A program made the translations under genes and the position numbers. From positions 124,001 to 188,000 of the forward strand of contig CAYSQJ010000001.1 in assembly GCA_964433345.1 (NCBI GenBank): DNA of 64,000 nt. Direction: 5' to 3'. Below, one piece after another: positions 18,113-26,708 of this stretch. The notes beneath the pieces were generated by a model. The model was not told the DNA's origin. It worked only from the letters and a program-made list of their open reading frames with translations, and searched no databases. Every line of letters starts with the position of its first letter. Position 1 is the stretch's first letter. Source of the DNA: Ga0077527 sp964433345. GTDB lineage: Bacteria > Pseudomonadota > Gammaproteobacteria > Burkholderiales > SG8-41.

Positions 18113-21040
18113 TCAGGCCGCGGTGCGGGCGCGCTTCAGCGCGAGGGCGACGACTTCGGCAATGTGCAGCGCGTCGCGATCCGACAGCTGCGCGATCTGT
18201 TCGCGGCAGCTGTAACCGCTGGCGACGATCAGGGTTTTTTCGCTGGCGGCACGCACGGCGGGCAGCAGCGCGGATTCCGCGGCTTTCACCGAAACCTCGT
18301 AATGGCGTGGATTGAAGCCGAAGGCGCCGGCCATGCCGCAGCAGCCGGTTTCGACGCTGTGCGCGCGGATGCCGAGGCGCTTGAGCAAGGCCATTTCGGC
18401 AGCCATGCCGAATACCGATTTCTGGTGGCAGTGCCCGTGCACCAGCGCGTCGCCGTCCAGCTGCGGCGCGTCCCAGTCCGGTACCGCCATCAGGAAGTCG
18501 CTGAACAGGTGGACCTGTGTGCTCAGGCGCCGCGCCAGCGGATCGTCCGGGAAAAAATTCAGCAGCTCATCGCGGAACACCGACAGGCAGGCCGGCTCGA
18601 GCCCGACCACCGGCACGCCGGCACGGATGTCATCGCCCAGCACTTCGAGGATCTGGCGCAGGTGATCGCGCGCGGAATCGAGCATGCCGAAGTCATAGAG
18701 CGGCCGGCCGCAGCACAACTGGCGGGAGGGCACGGTGACCGTGTAACCCAGTGCCTCGAGCACTTCCACCGCAGCGGCCGCCGAACCCGGATGGAAATGG
18801 TTGTTGAAAGTGTCGGCCCAGAGAATGATCCGGCCGCGGCCCTGAACGGCCTGTGGGGCCTGCCTGCGACGCAGGAACCAGCGGCGGAAACTGCGCCGCG
18901 CGAACTTCGGGATATCGCGCTGGCGGGCGACGCCGGCGCAGAGCTTGAGCAGTGCCGACAGTCCCGGCGCATGCGTCAGCAGGTTGACCAGGCGCGGCGC
19001 GATGGAGGCAAGTCGCGCCCAGCGGCTGATCCAGCCCATCGTGTAGGCCTGCACCGGGCGCAGCCGGCCGAGGTAATGGTGGTGCAGGAACTCGGCCTTG
19101 TACGCGGCCATGTCGGTATGGGTCGGACAGTCACTGCGGCAGCCCTTGCAGGCGAGGCAGAGATCCAGTGCCTCGCGGACTTCCTCGCTCTGCCAGCCGT
19201 CGCGGATGACTTCGCCGCGCAGCATTTCGGCGAGCAGCCGGGCGCGGCCCCGGGTTGAATAGCGTTCCTCGCGCGTCGCGCGATAGCTGGGACACATCAC
19301 GCCGCCGGCATGTGCCCGGCATTTGCCCATGCCGACGCAGCGCTCGACCGCGCGGTTGAATCCCGCGCCCTCGAGGCTCTTGAACGCAAATTGGGTCTGC
19401 GGCCGCCACGGGTGGTAGTCCGGTCCGTATTTCAGGTTCTCGTCGGCGCGGTAGGGATCGATGACCTTGCCCGGATTCATGCGATTGTCCGGATCCCAGA
19501 TCGCCTTGAACTCGCGGAAGGCCTGTATCAATTCCTCGCCGTACATCACCGGCAGGAATTCCGCCTTGGCCTGGCCGTCGCCGTGCTCGCCGGACAGCGA
19601 GCCGCCGTACTTGACGACCAGTTCGGCGGCCTGGCGCAGGAAGCTGCGCCAGACCTGGATGCCTTCGGCCGAGCGGGTGTCGAAGGTGATGCGCGCATGG
19701 ATGCAGCCGTCACCGAAATGGCCGTACAGCGAGGTCTTGTAGCCATGGCGGTCGACCAGTGCCTGGAATTCGCGCAGGTAGTCGCCCAGGCGCAGCGGAT
19801 CGACCGCGGCATCCTCCCAGCCGACGACCGGATCCGGTTCATCGGGATGGATGGTGAGCGCGGTGGCCGAGGCTGCGGTTTCGCGGATGGTCCAGATGCG
19901 TTCGCACATCGCCGGATCGGTGATCAGCCACGACGAAGGCGATGGGGTCCTGCCGGCATAATGCGCGACCAGCGCCTCGGCCTGAGCGCTCGCGGCCTCG
20001 ACCGTTGCCGCGCCGAACTCGATCATGATCCAGGCATTGCCCGGCGGCAGCAGCGCAATGTCGGCGCCGCGCAGCCCGCGTTCGCGCAGGCCGCCGATGA
20101 TGCGCTCGTCGAGACCTTCGGTGGCGATCGGCTGGAAGGGGAGAATTTCGGGAACCGCGTCGCCGGCCTGATAGATGTCGGGGAAACCGAGCACCAGAAT
20201 TACCCGCGACTGCGGACTGGGCACCAGCCGCGTCTTTGCTTCCAGCGTGATGACGCAGGTGCCTTCCGTGCCGACCAGCGCGCGCGCGACGTTGAAACCG
20301 TTTTCCGGCAGCAGCTGGTCGAGGTTGTATCCGGAGACGCGGCGCTTGATTTTCGGAAAGCGCGCGCGGATCAGGTCGGCGTACTTGTCGCGCAGATCGC
20401 GCAGCTGGCGGTAGATTTCTCCGCGGCGGCCGCCGCCGCGGATGATGCGCACCAGTTCGTCTTCGGGAGTCGGGCCGACGGTCAGGCGCAGGCCGTCCCA
20501 GGTGAGGATGTCCAGCGTCTCGATGTTGTCGACGGTCTTGCCGGCCATCACCGAATGCGCGCCGCAGGAATTGTTGCCGATCATTCCGCCCAGCGTGCAG
20601 CGGCTGTGGGTTGCCGGATCGGGGCCGAAAGTCAGCGCGTGCATCTCCGCGGCATCGCGCAGGGTGTCGCAGACGGCGCCCGGCTCCACTCTTGCGGTGC
20701 GGGCGACCGGGTCGACTTCAAGCACTCGGTTCAGGTATTTCGAGGTGTCGATGACCACGGCGACGTTGACGCACTGGCCGTTCTGCGAGGTGCCGCCGCC
20801 GCGCGGCAGGATCGGCACGCCGAATTCGCGGCAGACATCGACTGTTTCGATGATGTCTTCGATGTTGCGGGGGAGCACCACGCCGATCGGGACCTGGCGG
20901 TAGTTCGACGCGTCGGCGGAATAGCTCGCCCTGGCAGCAGTGTCGAAGCGGACTTCGCCGCTGATGCGGCCGGCCAGCGTCTCGGCGAGGGCGGAAACGT
21001 CGGCGTCCGCCAGCGTTAGTGGATCGGTGGGGGCGTTCAA
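18113..21040 (-). CDS. Fused FAD-binding / Fe-S / CCG-domain dehydrogenase (GlcD-GlpC, YdiJ-like)
   Basis: About 975 residues if translation starts at the TTG at 21040 (MNAPTDPLTL); a longer TTG start at 21133 is possible and the true start is unsure. The N-terminal half is a VAO-type FAD domain (LPRGGGTSQNG, GGMIGNNSCG) with a GlcD-like C-terminal cap. It is followed by a 4Fe-4S ferredoxin-like segment (CLACKGCRSDCP) and paired CCG domains (LCCGRPLYDFG, GCCGMAGAFGF). This layout matches large quinone-linked D-2-hydroxyacid dehydrogenases such as YdiJ. It is in an operon with a TauE-like exporter and divergent from xsc, so the substrate may be a hydroxysulfonate. That last step is inference. 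Confidence 0.85.
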   Translation of the reverse strand: MNAPTDPLTLADADVSALAETLAGRISGEVRFDTAARASYSADASNYRQVPIGVVLPRNIEDIIETVDVCREFGVPILPRGGGTSQNGQCVNVAVVIDTSKYLNRVLEVDPVARTARVEPGAVCDTLRDAAEMHALTFGPDPATHSRCTLGGMIGNNSCGAHSVMAGKTVDNIETLDILTWDGLRLTVGPTPEDELVRIIRGGGRRGEIYRQLRDLRDKYADLIRARFPKIKRRVSGYNLDQLLPENGFNVARALVGTEGTCVITLEAKTRLVPSPQSRVILVLGFPDIYQAGDAVPEILPFQPIATEGLDERIIGGLRERGLRGADIALLPPGNAWIMIEFGAATVEAASAQAEALVAHYAGRTPSPSSWLITDPAMCERIWTIRETAASATALTIHPDEPDPVVGWEDAAVDPLRLGDYLREFQALVDRHGYKTSLYGHFGDGCIHARITFDTRSAEGIQVWRSFLRQAAELVVKYGGSLSGEHGDGQAKAEFLPVMYGEELIQAFREFKAIWDPDNRMNPGKVIDPYRADENLKYGPDYHPWRPQTQFAFKSLEGAGFNRAVERCVGMGKCRAHAGGVMCPSYRATREERYSTRGRARLLAEMLRGEVIRDGWQSEEVREALDLCLACKGCRSDCPTHTDMAAYKAEFLHHHYLGRLRPVQAYTMGWISRWARLASIAPRLVNLLTHAPGLSALLKLCAGVARQRDIPKFARRSFRRWFLRRRQAPQAVQGRGRIILWADTFNNHFHPGSAAAAVEVLEALGYTVTVPSRQLCCGRPLYDFGMLDSARDHLRQILEVLGDDIRAGVPVVGLEPACLSVFRDELLNFFPDDPLARRLSTQVHLFSDFLMAVPDWDAPQLDGDALVHGHCHQKSVFGMAAEMALLKRLGIRAHSVETGCCGMAGAFGFNPRHYEVSVKAAESALLPAVRAASEKTLIVASGYSCREQIAQLSDRDALHIAEVVALALKRARTAA

Positions 21041-21191
21041 GTCAGTCTGGAGCCGGGGTGGACGGGGGGACGGGCAGGCAGCATCGGCGCGATTGTAGCC
21101 TGCCCCGCAAGCACTGTCTGAAAACGCAGCCAAAACAATGGCTTGTGCAATTTGCCGGTTCTCGGCGCTGTTGACGAAAACCTATTTTAAA

Positions 21192-21201
21192 CAAGTGCTT
21201 G
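21192..21201. promoter_or_regulatory. Second LacI-like operator (upstream of xsc)
   Basis: CAAGTGCTTG, with a further C on the right, matches the inner part of the main operator with one central change. Its centre is 22 bp from the centre of the main site, about two helical turns, so both sites face the same side of the DNA. Confidence 0.5.
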
Positions 21202-21210
21202 CGGATGTTT

Positions 21211-21226
21211 GTGCAAGCGCTTGCAC
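21211..21226. promoter_or_regulatory. Main LacI-family operator (upstream of xsc)
   Basis: GTGCAAGCGCTTGCAC is a perfect 16 bp palindrome of the LacI/GalR operator type (central CG step). A LacI-family regulator is encoded directly after xsc. The site overlaps the proposed -35 box, consistent with repression. Confidence 0.72.
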
Positions 21227-21306
21227 GCATTGGGCCGGCCGGCGTATCATGCGGGACCGACGGCTGGAAATCCCGGCCGGCAGGATCAGGAATCCAAACT
21301 GCTGAT

Positions 21307-21340
21307 GCGGAGGGTGCCGGTGTGGCGCCCTCCGCTCTTT
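21307..21340 (+). terminator. Terminator- or attenuator-like hairpin in the xsc leader
   Basis: Left arm GCGGAGGGTGCC (21307-21318), loop GGTGT, right arm GGCGCCCTCCGC (21324-21335). This is a 12 bp stem with one G-U pair, followed by TCTTTT. It lies only about 20 nt before the xsc start and upstream of its ribosome binding site. The right arm can instead pair with the ribosome binding site (CGGAGG, 21347-21352). It could be an attenuator, or simply an upstream terminator that is read through. Confidence 0.6.
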
Positions 21341-21360
21341 TCACTCCGGAGGATGTACCC

Positions 21361-23133
21361 ATGAATACCATGGCAGATACCAAGAACATGGCCAAAGCGT
21401 CCGCCGCCGGCGGCAAACTGCGGATGACGCCGTCCGAAGCTTTCGTCGAAACGCTGGTGGCGCAGGGGGTGAAGGACACCTTCGGCATCGTCGGTTCGGC
21501 CTACATGGATGCCCACGACCTGTTTCCCCTGGCCGGCATCCGCTTCCTTTCGGTGGCGCACGAGCAGAACGCCGCGCACATGGCTGACGGGTACTCGAGG
21601 GTCACCGGCAAGCACGGTGTATGCATTGCGCAGAACGGCCCCGGCATCACCAATTTCGTGACCGGCATTGCCGCCGCCTACTGGGCGCATTCGCCGGTGG
21701 TCTGCGTGACTCCGGAATCGGGCAGTCTGAGCATGGGACTGGGCGGCTTCCAGGAAACGGAACAGATGCCGATCTTTTCCAAGATCACCAAGTGGCAGGT
21801 GCACGTCAATTCGCCGCTGCGTATCGCCGAACTGACCGGACGTGCCTTCGACATCGCGATGGCGGAACGCGGCCCGGTTCAGGTCAACATCCCGCGCGAC
21901 TATTTCTACGGCGAGGGCGAATACGAGATTCCGCAGCCGCACAAGCTGGAGCGTTCCGCGGGCGGGCCGGAGTCGCTGGATGCTGCGGCGAAAATGCTCG
22001 CCAAGGCCAAGTTTCCCGTCATCCTGTCCGGCGGCGGCGTGATCATGGCCAACGGCATCAAGGAGTGCGCTGCACTGGCCGAGTATCTGACCGCTCCGGT
22101 GGTCAATTCCTACCTGCACAACGATTCCTTCCCGGCGAGCCATCCGCTGTCCTGCGGGCCGCTGGGTTACCAGGGCTCGAAGGCCGCGATGAAACTGATC
22201 GCGAAAGCCGACGTCGTGCTCGCGCTGGGTTCGCGCCTCGGACCCTTCGGCACCTTGCCCCAGCACGGTCTCGATTACTGGCCGAAGAACGCCAAGATCA
22301 TCCAGGTCGATGCCGATTCGCGCATGCTCGGGCTGGTCAAGAAAACCACGATCGGCATCTGCGGCGACGCGAAGCTTGCCGCGGTGGCGCTGCTCGGACG
22401 CATCAAGGCGATCGCCAAAATGACGCCCAACAAGGCGCGGCTGGCCGAGATCCAGAAGGAGAAAAAGGCCTGGACCGAGGAACTGGACAAATGGCCATCG
22501 CCGAACACCAAGACCCGCATCGGCCCGCGCCAGGCGCTGGCGGCGCTGGCCCGTGCAATGCCGAAAAACGCGATGGTTGCCACGGACATCGGCAACGTCT
22601 GTTCGGTTTCCAACAGCTACCTGCATTTCGAGCAGGCGCCCTCCTTCCTCGCCGCGATGAGCTTCGGCAACTGCGGTTATGCCTTCCCGGCCGCAATGGG
22701 CGCCAAGGTCGGCCGTCCCGACCGTCCGGCGATCGCCTATGTCGGTGACGGCGCCTGGGGCATGAGCCTCAATGAAGTGATGACCTGCGTGCGGGAGAAG
22801 ATCCCGGTGATTGCCGTGGTTTTCAACAACGGCCAGTGGGGCGCGGAAAAGAAGAACCAGGTCGACTATTTCGAGAACCGATTCCTCGGCACCAACCTGC
22901 AGAATCCGAATTTCGCCGAAGTGGCGGAATCGATGGGTGCGCAGGGGCTGACGGTGGAACATGTCGACGAAGTGGGCGACGCGCTGCGCGCGGCCGTGCG
23001 CTCCAACAAGCCCACGGTCATCAACATGATGCTGACCCAGGAACTCGGCGACCCCTTCCGCCGCGATGCCTTCCGCCAGCCGAAGCGCTTGCTGCCGAAA
23101 TACCGCAAGTACAGCGCGAAGCAGTACCGTTGA
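21361..23133 (+). CDS. xsc: Sulfoacetaldehyde acetyltransferase
   Basis: 590 residues, the usual Xsc length. It is a ThDP-dependent enzyme that converts sulfoacetaldehyde and phosphate to acetyl phosphate and sulfite, the central step of taurine, isethionate and other C2-sulfonate catabolism. Seen directly: HEQNAAHMADGYSR with the ThDP-activating Glu, the Xsc-like stretches VVNSYLHNDSFPASHPL and FGTLPQHGLDYWPKNAK, the ThDP motif GDGAWG...NNGQWG, and the GDPFRRDAF tail. The start at 21361 follows CGGAGG. A TauE-like exporter lies across the divergent region and a LacI regulator follows. No pta gene is adjacent, so acetyl phosphate must be handled elsewhere. Confidence 0.93.
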   Translation: MNTMADTKNMAKASAAGGKLRMTPSEAFVETLVAQGVKDTFGIVGSAYMDAHDLFPLAGIRFLSVAHEQNAAHMADGYSRVTGKHGVCIAQNGPGITNFVTGIAAAYWAHSPVVCVTPESGSLSMGLGGFQETEQMPIFSKITKWQVHVNSPLRIAELTGRAFDIAMAERGPVQVNIPRDYFYGEGEYEIPQPHKLERSAGGPESLDAAAKMLAKAKFPVILSGGGVIMANGIKECAALAEYLTAPVVNSYLHNDSFPASHPLSCGPLGYQGSKAAMKLIAKADVVLALGSRLGPFGTLPQHGLDYWPKNAKIIQVDADSRMLGLVKKTTIGICGDAKLAAVALLGRIKAIAKMTPNKARLAEIQKEKKAWTEELDKWPSPNTKTRIGPRQALAALARAMPKNAMVATDIGNVCSVSNSYLHFEQAPSFLAAMSFGNCGYAFPAAMGAKVGRPDRPAIAYVGDGAWGMSLNEVMTCVREKIPVIAVVFNNGQWGAEKKNQVDYFENRFLGTNLQNPNFAEVAESMGAQGLTVEHVDEVGDALRAAVRSNKPTVINMMLTQELGDPFRRDAFRQPKRLLPKYRKYSAKQYR

Positions 23134-23154
23134 AGGTGGTGCTCACGCATCCGC

Positions 23155-23180
23155 AAAGCCGGCGCGAGCCGGCTTTTTTT
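23155..23180 (+). terminator. Intrinsic terminator after xsc, overlapping the leader of the LacI-type gene
   Basis: Stem AAGCCGGC / GCCGGCTT, loop GCGA, then seven T. It ends 5 nt before the GTG start of the regulator, exactly where a ribosome binding site should be. Confidence 0.85.
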
Positions 23181-23185
23181 CTCCG

Positions 23186-24214
23186 GTGAAGGCCCGCGCC
23201 AGCAAGGCTGCGCGGCTTGCCGACGTCGCGCGCCTGGCCAAGGTGTCGACGGCCACGGTGTCGCGGGCGCTGACACTGCCGCATAAGGTCAAGGCACGGA
23301 CCCTGGAGCGCGTGCAGCAGGCCGCGCGTTCGCTGGGTTATGTCGCGCACGGCGCGGCGCGGGCGCTTGCCTCCCGGCGCACCCACACCATCGGCGCCGT
23401 GGTGCCGACGCTGGACAACGCGATTTTCGCCAACACCATCCATGCGCTGCAGCGGACGCTGGATGCCGCCGGCTATGTGCTGCTGCTGGCGAGTCATGAT
23501 TTTGATGCCGGCATCGAGGCGCGCGTCACGCGCACGCTGATCGAACGCGGCGTCGACGGGCTGGTGCTGCTGGGCACGACCCATCATCCCGACATCTACC
23601 GCATGATCGAAGCGCACGGCGTGCCCTATGTGCTGACCTGGGCCTTTGACGAGAGCGGCAATCATCCCTGCGTCGGCTTTGACAACCGCGCAGCCGCGGT
23701 GCGCATCACCAATTACCTGCTCGACCTCGGACATCGCCGCTTTGCGATGGTCTCGGGCATCACCCGCCAGAACGAGCGCGCGCAGGAACGCCTCAACGGC
23801 GTGCGCGAGGCGCTGGCCGCGAGGGGCATCGGGTTGTCCGATTCGCAGGTTGTCGAGAAGCCCTATACCCACACCGGCGGCCGCGATGGCCTGCGTGAGG
23901 TGATGGCGGCACGCGAGAGGCCGACGGCGGTTATCTGTGGCAACGACGTGCTGGCGATCGGCGCCATCGCCGAGTGCCATGTGCAGGGCCTTGCGGTGCC
24001 GGGAGACGTGTCGATCACTGGATTCGACGACATGGAAATCGCGGCGATGATGCGGCCGGCGCTGACCACCGTGCGTTTTCCGACCGCCGAACTCGGCGCC
24101 TATGCCGCGAACCACCTGCTGCTGCGGCTCGAAGGCAAGGCGGTCGACCTGCGCTGCAAGCTGCCGACGGAACTGGTGGTGCGGGAAAGCGCGGCGGTGC
24201 CGCGCATCGATTGA
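23186..24214 (+). CDS. LacI-family transcriptional regulator
   Basis: 342 residues from the GTG at 23186. The frame is open upstream into xsc, but the HTH begins right after this start. The N-terminal HTH and hinge (LADVARLAKVSTATVSRAL, then ARSLGYVAHGAARAL) are followed by a periplasmic-binding-protein-like effector domain ending in the usual SITGFDDMEIA segment. It follows xsc by 52 bp and probably binds the palindromes upstream of xsc. No Shine-Dalgarno sequence is visible, because a terminator occupies the leader. xsc genes are more often linked to other regulator families, so this pairing is unusual. The effector is unknown; a sulfonate or a pathway intermediate is a guess. Confidence 0.9.
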   Translation: MKARASKAARLADVARLAKVSTATVSRALTLPHKVKARTLERVQQAARSLGYVAHGAARALASRRTHTIGAVVPTLDNAIFANTIHALQRTLDAAGYVLLLASHDFDAGIEARVTRTLIERGVDGLVLLGTTHHPDIYRMIEAHGVPYVLTWAFDESGNHPCVGFDNRAAAVRITNYLLDLGHRRFAMVSGITRQNERAQERLNGVREALAARGIGLSDSQVVEKPYTHTGGRDGLREVMAARERPTAVICGNDVLAIGAIAECHVQGLAVPGDVSITGFDDMEIAAMMRPALTTVRFPTAELGAYAANHLLLRLEGKAVDLRCKLPTELVVRESAAVPRID

Positions 24215-24238
24215 CGTCGCCGTTCCGGCGGGCGCAAA

Positions 24239-25657
24239 TCACAGCAGTGTTTTGCGTGCCTTGACGATGGCTGCCTTGACGCGCGCCGGCGCAGTGCCGC
24301 CGATGTGGCTGCGGCTTTTCATCGAACCCTCCAGCGTCAGCGCGTCGAAGGCATCGGCACCGATCAACGGGGAGAACTGCTTCAGGTCGTCCAGGGACAG
24401 TTCAGGCAGGTCGCAGCCGCGCGTCTCGGCGAAGCGCACCGCACGGGCCACTGCTTCATGGGCCTCGCGGAACGGCAGTCCCTTCTTCACCAGGTAGTCG
24501 GCGAGGTCGGTCGCGGTGGCGTAACCCTCGCGCGCGGCCGCGCGCATGCGTTCGGCGTTGACGGTGATGCCGCCGACCATGCCTGCAAATACCGCGAGGC
24601 TCATCATCAGCGTGTCGACGGTGTCGAGCAGCGGTTCCTTGTCTTCCTGGTTGTCCTTGTTGTAGGCGAGCGGCTGGCCCTTCATCAGCGTCAGCAGCGC
24701 CACCAGGTGGCCGTTGACGCGGCCGGTCTTGCCGCGCACCAGTTCGGCGACATCCGGATTCTTCTTCTGCGGCATGATCGAGGAGCCGGTGCAGTAACGG
24801 TCGGCGATGTCGATGAAGCCGAAGCGGGGGCTCATCCAAAGGATCAGTTCCTCGCTGAAGCGCGACAGATGGGTCATCGTCAGCGCGCCGGCGGCGACGA
24901 ACTCGATCGCGAAGTCGCGGTCGGAAACCGCGTCGAGGGAGTTTTCGCAGACACCGTCGAAGCCGAGTTCCTTGGCGACCATCTGGCGGTCGATCGGGAA
25001 CGAGGTGCCGGCGAGCGCGGCTGCGCCAAGCGGCAGCCGGTTGACCCGCTTGCGGCAGTCGGCGAAGCGCTGGGCGTCGCGCGACAGCATTTCAACGTAG
25101 GCGAGCAGGTGATGGGCGAAGGACACCGGCTGAGCGACCTGCAGGTGGGTGAAGCCGGGCATCACCGTGTCGGCATGCTGTTCCGCGAGGTCGAGCAGCG
25201 CGCGCTGCAGGTTCTTGATCAGCGTCTGCACATGGTCGATCGCGGCGCGCAGATAGAGCCGAACGTCGGTTGCAACCTGGTCATTGCGCGAGCGGCCGGT
25301 GTGCAGGCGCTTGCCGGCGTCGCCGACCATGTCGGTCAGGCGGCGTTCGATGTTGAGGTGCACGTCCTCGAGGTCTACCGACCAAGGGAAGCTGCCAGTG
25401 CGGACTTCCTCGAGGATCGTCGCCAGCCCGCCCTCGATGGCCTCGAGGTCGCTGGCCGAGATGATGCCCGTCGCCCGCAGCATGCGCGCATGGGCAAGCG
25501 ATCCCTGGATGTCGAATTCGGCGAGCCGCTGGTCGAAACCGACCGAGGCCGTGAAGCGTTTGACGAGGTCGTCGACCGGTTCGCTGAAACGTCCCGACCA
25601 TGCTTTGGCGGAGGCCGGCTTGCTGCCGCTGCTTCTTGTTTTGTCTTTTGCCGTCAT
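24239..25657 (-). CDS. argH: Argininosuccinate lyase
   Basis: 472 residues of the fumarase/aspartase superfamily. It splits argininosuccinate into arginine and fumarate. The signature GSSIMPQKKNPD is intact, as are TGRSRNDQVATD and the TVMPGFTHLQ catalytic His region. It is divergent from algZ with only 34 bp between the starts, the same neighbourhood as in Pseudomonas (argH-algZ-algR-hemC-hemD). It is convergent with the LacI-type gene (24 bp gap). Confidence 0.97.
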   Translation of the reverse strand: MTAKDKTRSSGSKPASAKAWSGRFSEPVDDLVKRFTASVGFDQRLAEFDIQGSLAHARMLRATGIISASDLEAIEGGLATILEEVRTGSFPWSVDLEDVHLNIERRLTDMVGDAGKRLHTGRSRNDQVATDVRLYLRAAIDHVQTLIKNLQRALLDLAEQHADTVMPGFTHLQVAQPVSFAHHLLAYVEMLSRDAQRFADCRKRVNRLPLGAAALAGTSFPIDRQMVAKELGFDGVCENSLDAVSDRDFAIEFVAAGALTMTHLSRFSEELILWMSPRFGFIDIADRYCTGSSIMPQKKNPDVAELVRGKTGRVNGHLVALLTLMKGQPLAYNKDNQEDKEPLLDTVDTLMMSLAVFAGMVGGITVNAERMRAAAREGYATATDLADYLVKKGLPFREAHEAVARAVRFAETRGCDLPELSLDDLKQFSPLIGADAFDALTLEGSMKSRSHIGGTAPARVKAAIVKARKTLL

Positions 25658-25691
25658 GAACTTGCGTGGGCCCTGCTAGAATGAATCCGCC

Positions 25692-26708
25692 ATGGCGCGG
25701 AGTATAAATCATAATGCCAACACCGGCGCCCTGCCGGACTTCCGCAATCCCGGAATCCTGCTGCGGATGCTGCTGATCGTCAGCGGCGTGGCGTTGTTTG
25801 CATCGTTGTTGCAGGTCGACGGGTTCAGCGCCTTGCCGGCGCGGATCGCGGACAATGCCGCGGCTGTTGCCCCTCTGCTGATCCTCAGCCTGCTGGTGCT
25901 CGCCGTGCTGAACAACGTGCTGCGCCGGCTGCCGTTTTTTGCCGCGGCAATTGCGGTCATCGCCATCGAGCTTGCGCTGACGGCCGCGCTGCATGCCTTG
26001 GCGGAAAGCCTGTATTTCGCCGATGCTTCGATGCTGGCGCGCAGGCTGCTGATCGTCGCGCTGACCACGGGCATGCTGCTGATGTACTTCGAACTGCGCG
26101 GCCGCGCACTGTCGCCGGCGCTGGCAGAAGCGCGGTTGCAGGCATTGCAGGCGCGCATCCGCCCGCATTTCCTGTTCAACAGCCTGAACGCCGTGTTGTC
26201 GCTGGTCCGCCAGGAGCCACGGCGCGCTGAAACCGCGCTGGAGGATCTGGCCGCGCTGTTTCGCGCGCTGATGGCCGACAACCGCGAGCTGGTGCCGATC
26301 GCAAGCGAGGTCGAACTGTGCCGGCAATACCTTGAGCTGGAGCAGCTGAGGCTCGGTGACCGGCTGCAGGTCGAATGGCATGTCGACAAGATGCCCGCCG
26401 ATGCGCTGGTGCCGCCGCTAGCGCTGCAACCCCTGCTCGAAAACGCCGTCTACCACGGCATTGAGCCGGCGGAGACGCCGGGTGTCATCAGCATCGACAT
26501 CTATGCCGCCCGCGACCGGCTGCACATCATGCTGCGCAACCCCTATCGCGCCAGCGGCAACCACCATGCCGGCAACAAGATGGCACTGGCCAACATCCGT
26601 GAACGCCTGCAGCTGCATTTCGACGTCGCGGCGGAACTCGCGACCCGTGTCGGCGAAAACACCTACGAGGTGCGCATCGTGATTCCGTACCGCAAGGCCG
26701 TGACATGA
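25692..26708 (+). CDS. algZ: Sensor histidine kinase of the LytS/AlgZ (FimS) type
   Basis: 338 residues. About four membrane helices lie in residues 20-135, followed by a His_kinase domain of the LytS/YehU class with the phospho-accepting His159 in RIRPHFLFNSLNAVLS, then an atypical ATPase domain (PPLALQPLLENAVYHGIEP). It would phosphorylate the downstream LytTR regulator, whose start overlaps its stop as ATGA. By synteny with Pseudomonas algZ-algR next to argH and hemC I call it algZ. The output in this organism (surface structures, pili or polysaccharide) is not shown by the sequence. Confidence 0.88.
   Translation: MARSINHNANTGALPDFRNPGILLRMLLIVSGVALFASLLQVDGFSALPARIADNAAAVAPLLILSLLVLAVLNNVLRRLPFFAAAIAVIAIELALTAALHALAESLYFADASMLARRLLIVALTTGMLLMYFELRGRALSPALAEARLQALQARIRPHFLFNSLNAVLSLVRQEPRRAETALEDLAALFRALMADNRELVPIASEVELCRQYLELEQLRLGDRLQVEWHVDKMPADALVPPLALQPLLENAVYHGIEPAETPGVISIDIYAARDRLHIMLRNPYRASGNHHAGNKMALANIRERLQLHFDVAAELATRVGENTYEVRIVIPYRKAVT

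Larger units (their letters stand above)
21171..21306 (+). promoter_or_regulatory. xsc promoter region
   Basis: The best pair I can find is TTGCAC (21221-21226) and TATCAT (21245-21250) with an 18 bp spacer. The right arm of the main LacI-like operator covers the -35 element. Two copies of a 9 bp GC-rich inverted repeat (21234-21242 and 21273-21281) flank the -10 box. Transcription would begin near 21257, leaving a leader of about 100 nt. Box assignment is by eye. Confidence 0.45.

Noticed and set aside
21234..21281. A 9 bp GC-rich inverted repeat around the xsc -10 box as a regulator site
   Set aside because: Each arm is itself nearly palindromic and made only of G and C, which arises easily in this genome. 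I keep it as a note under the promoter but do not claim a binding site.
21134..21360. A ThDP riboswitch before xsc
   Set aside because: The conserved CUGAGA and related ThDP-box segments are absent; only a simple hairpin is present.
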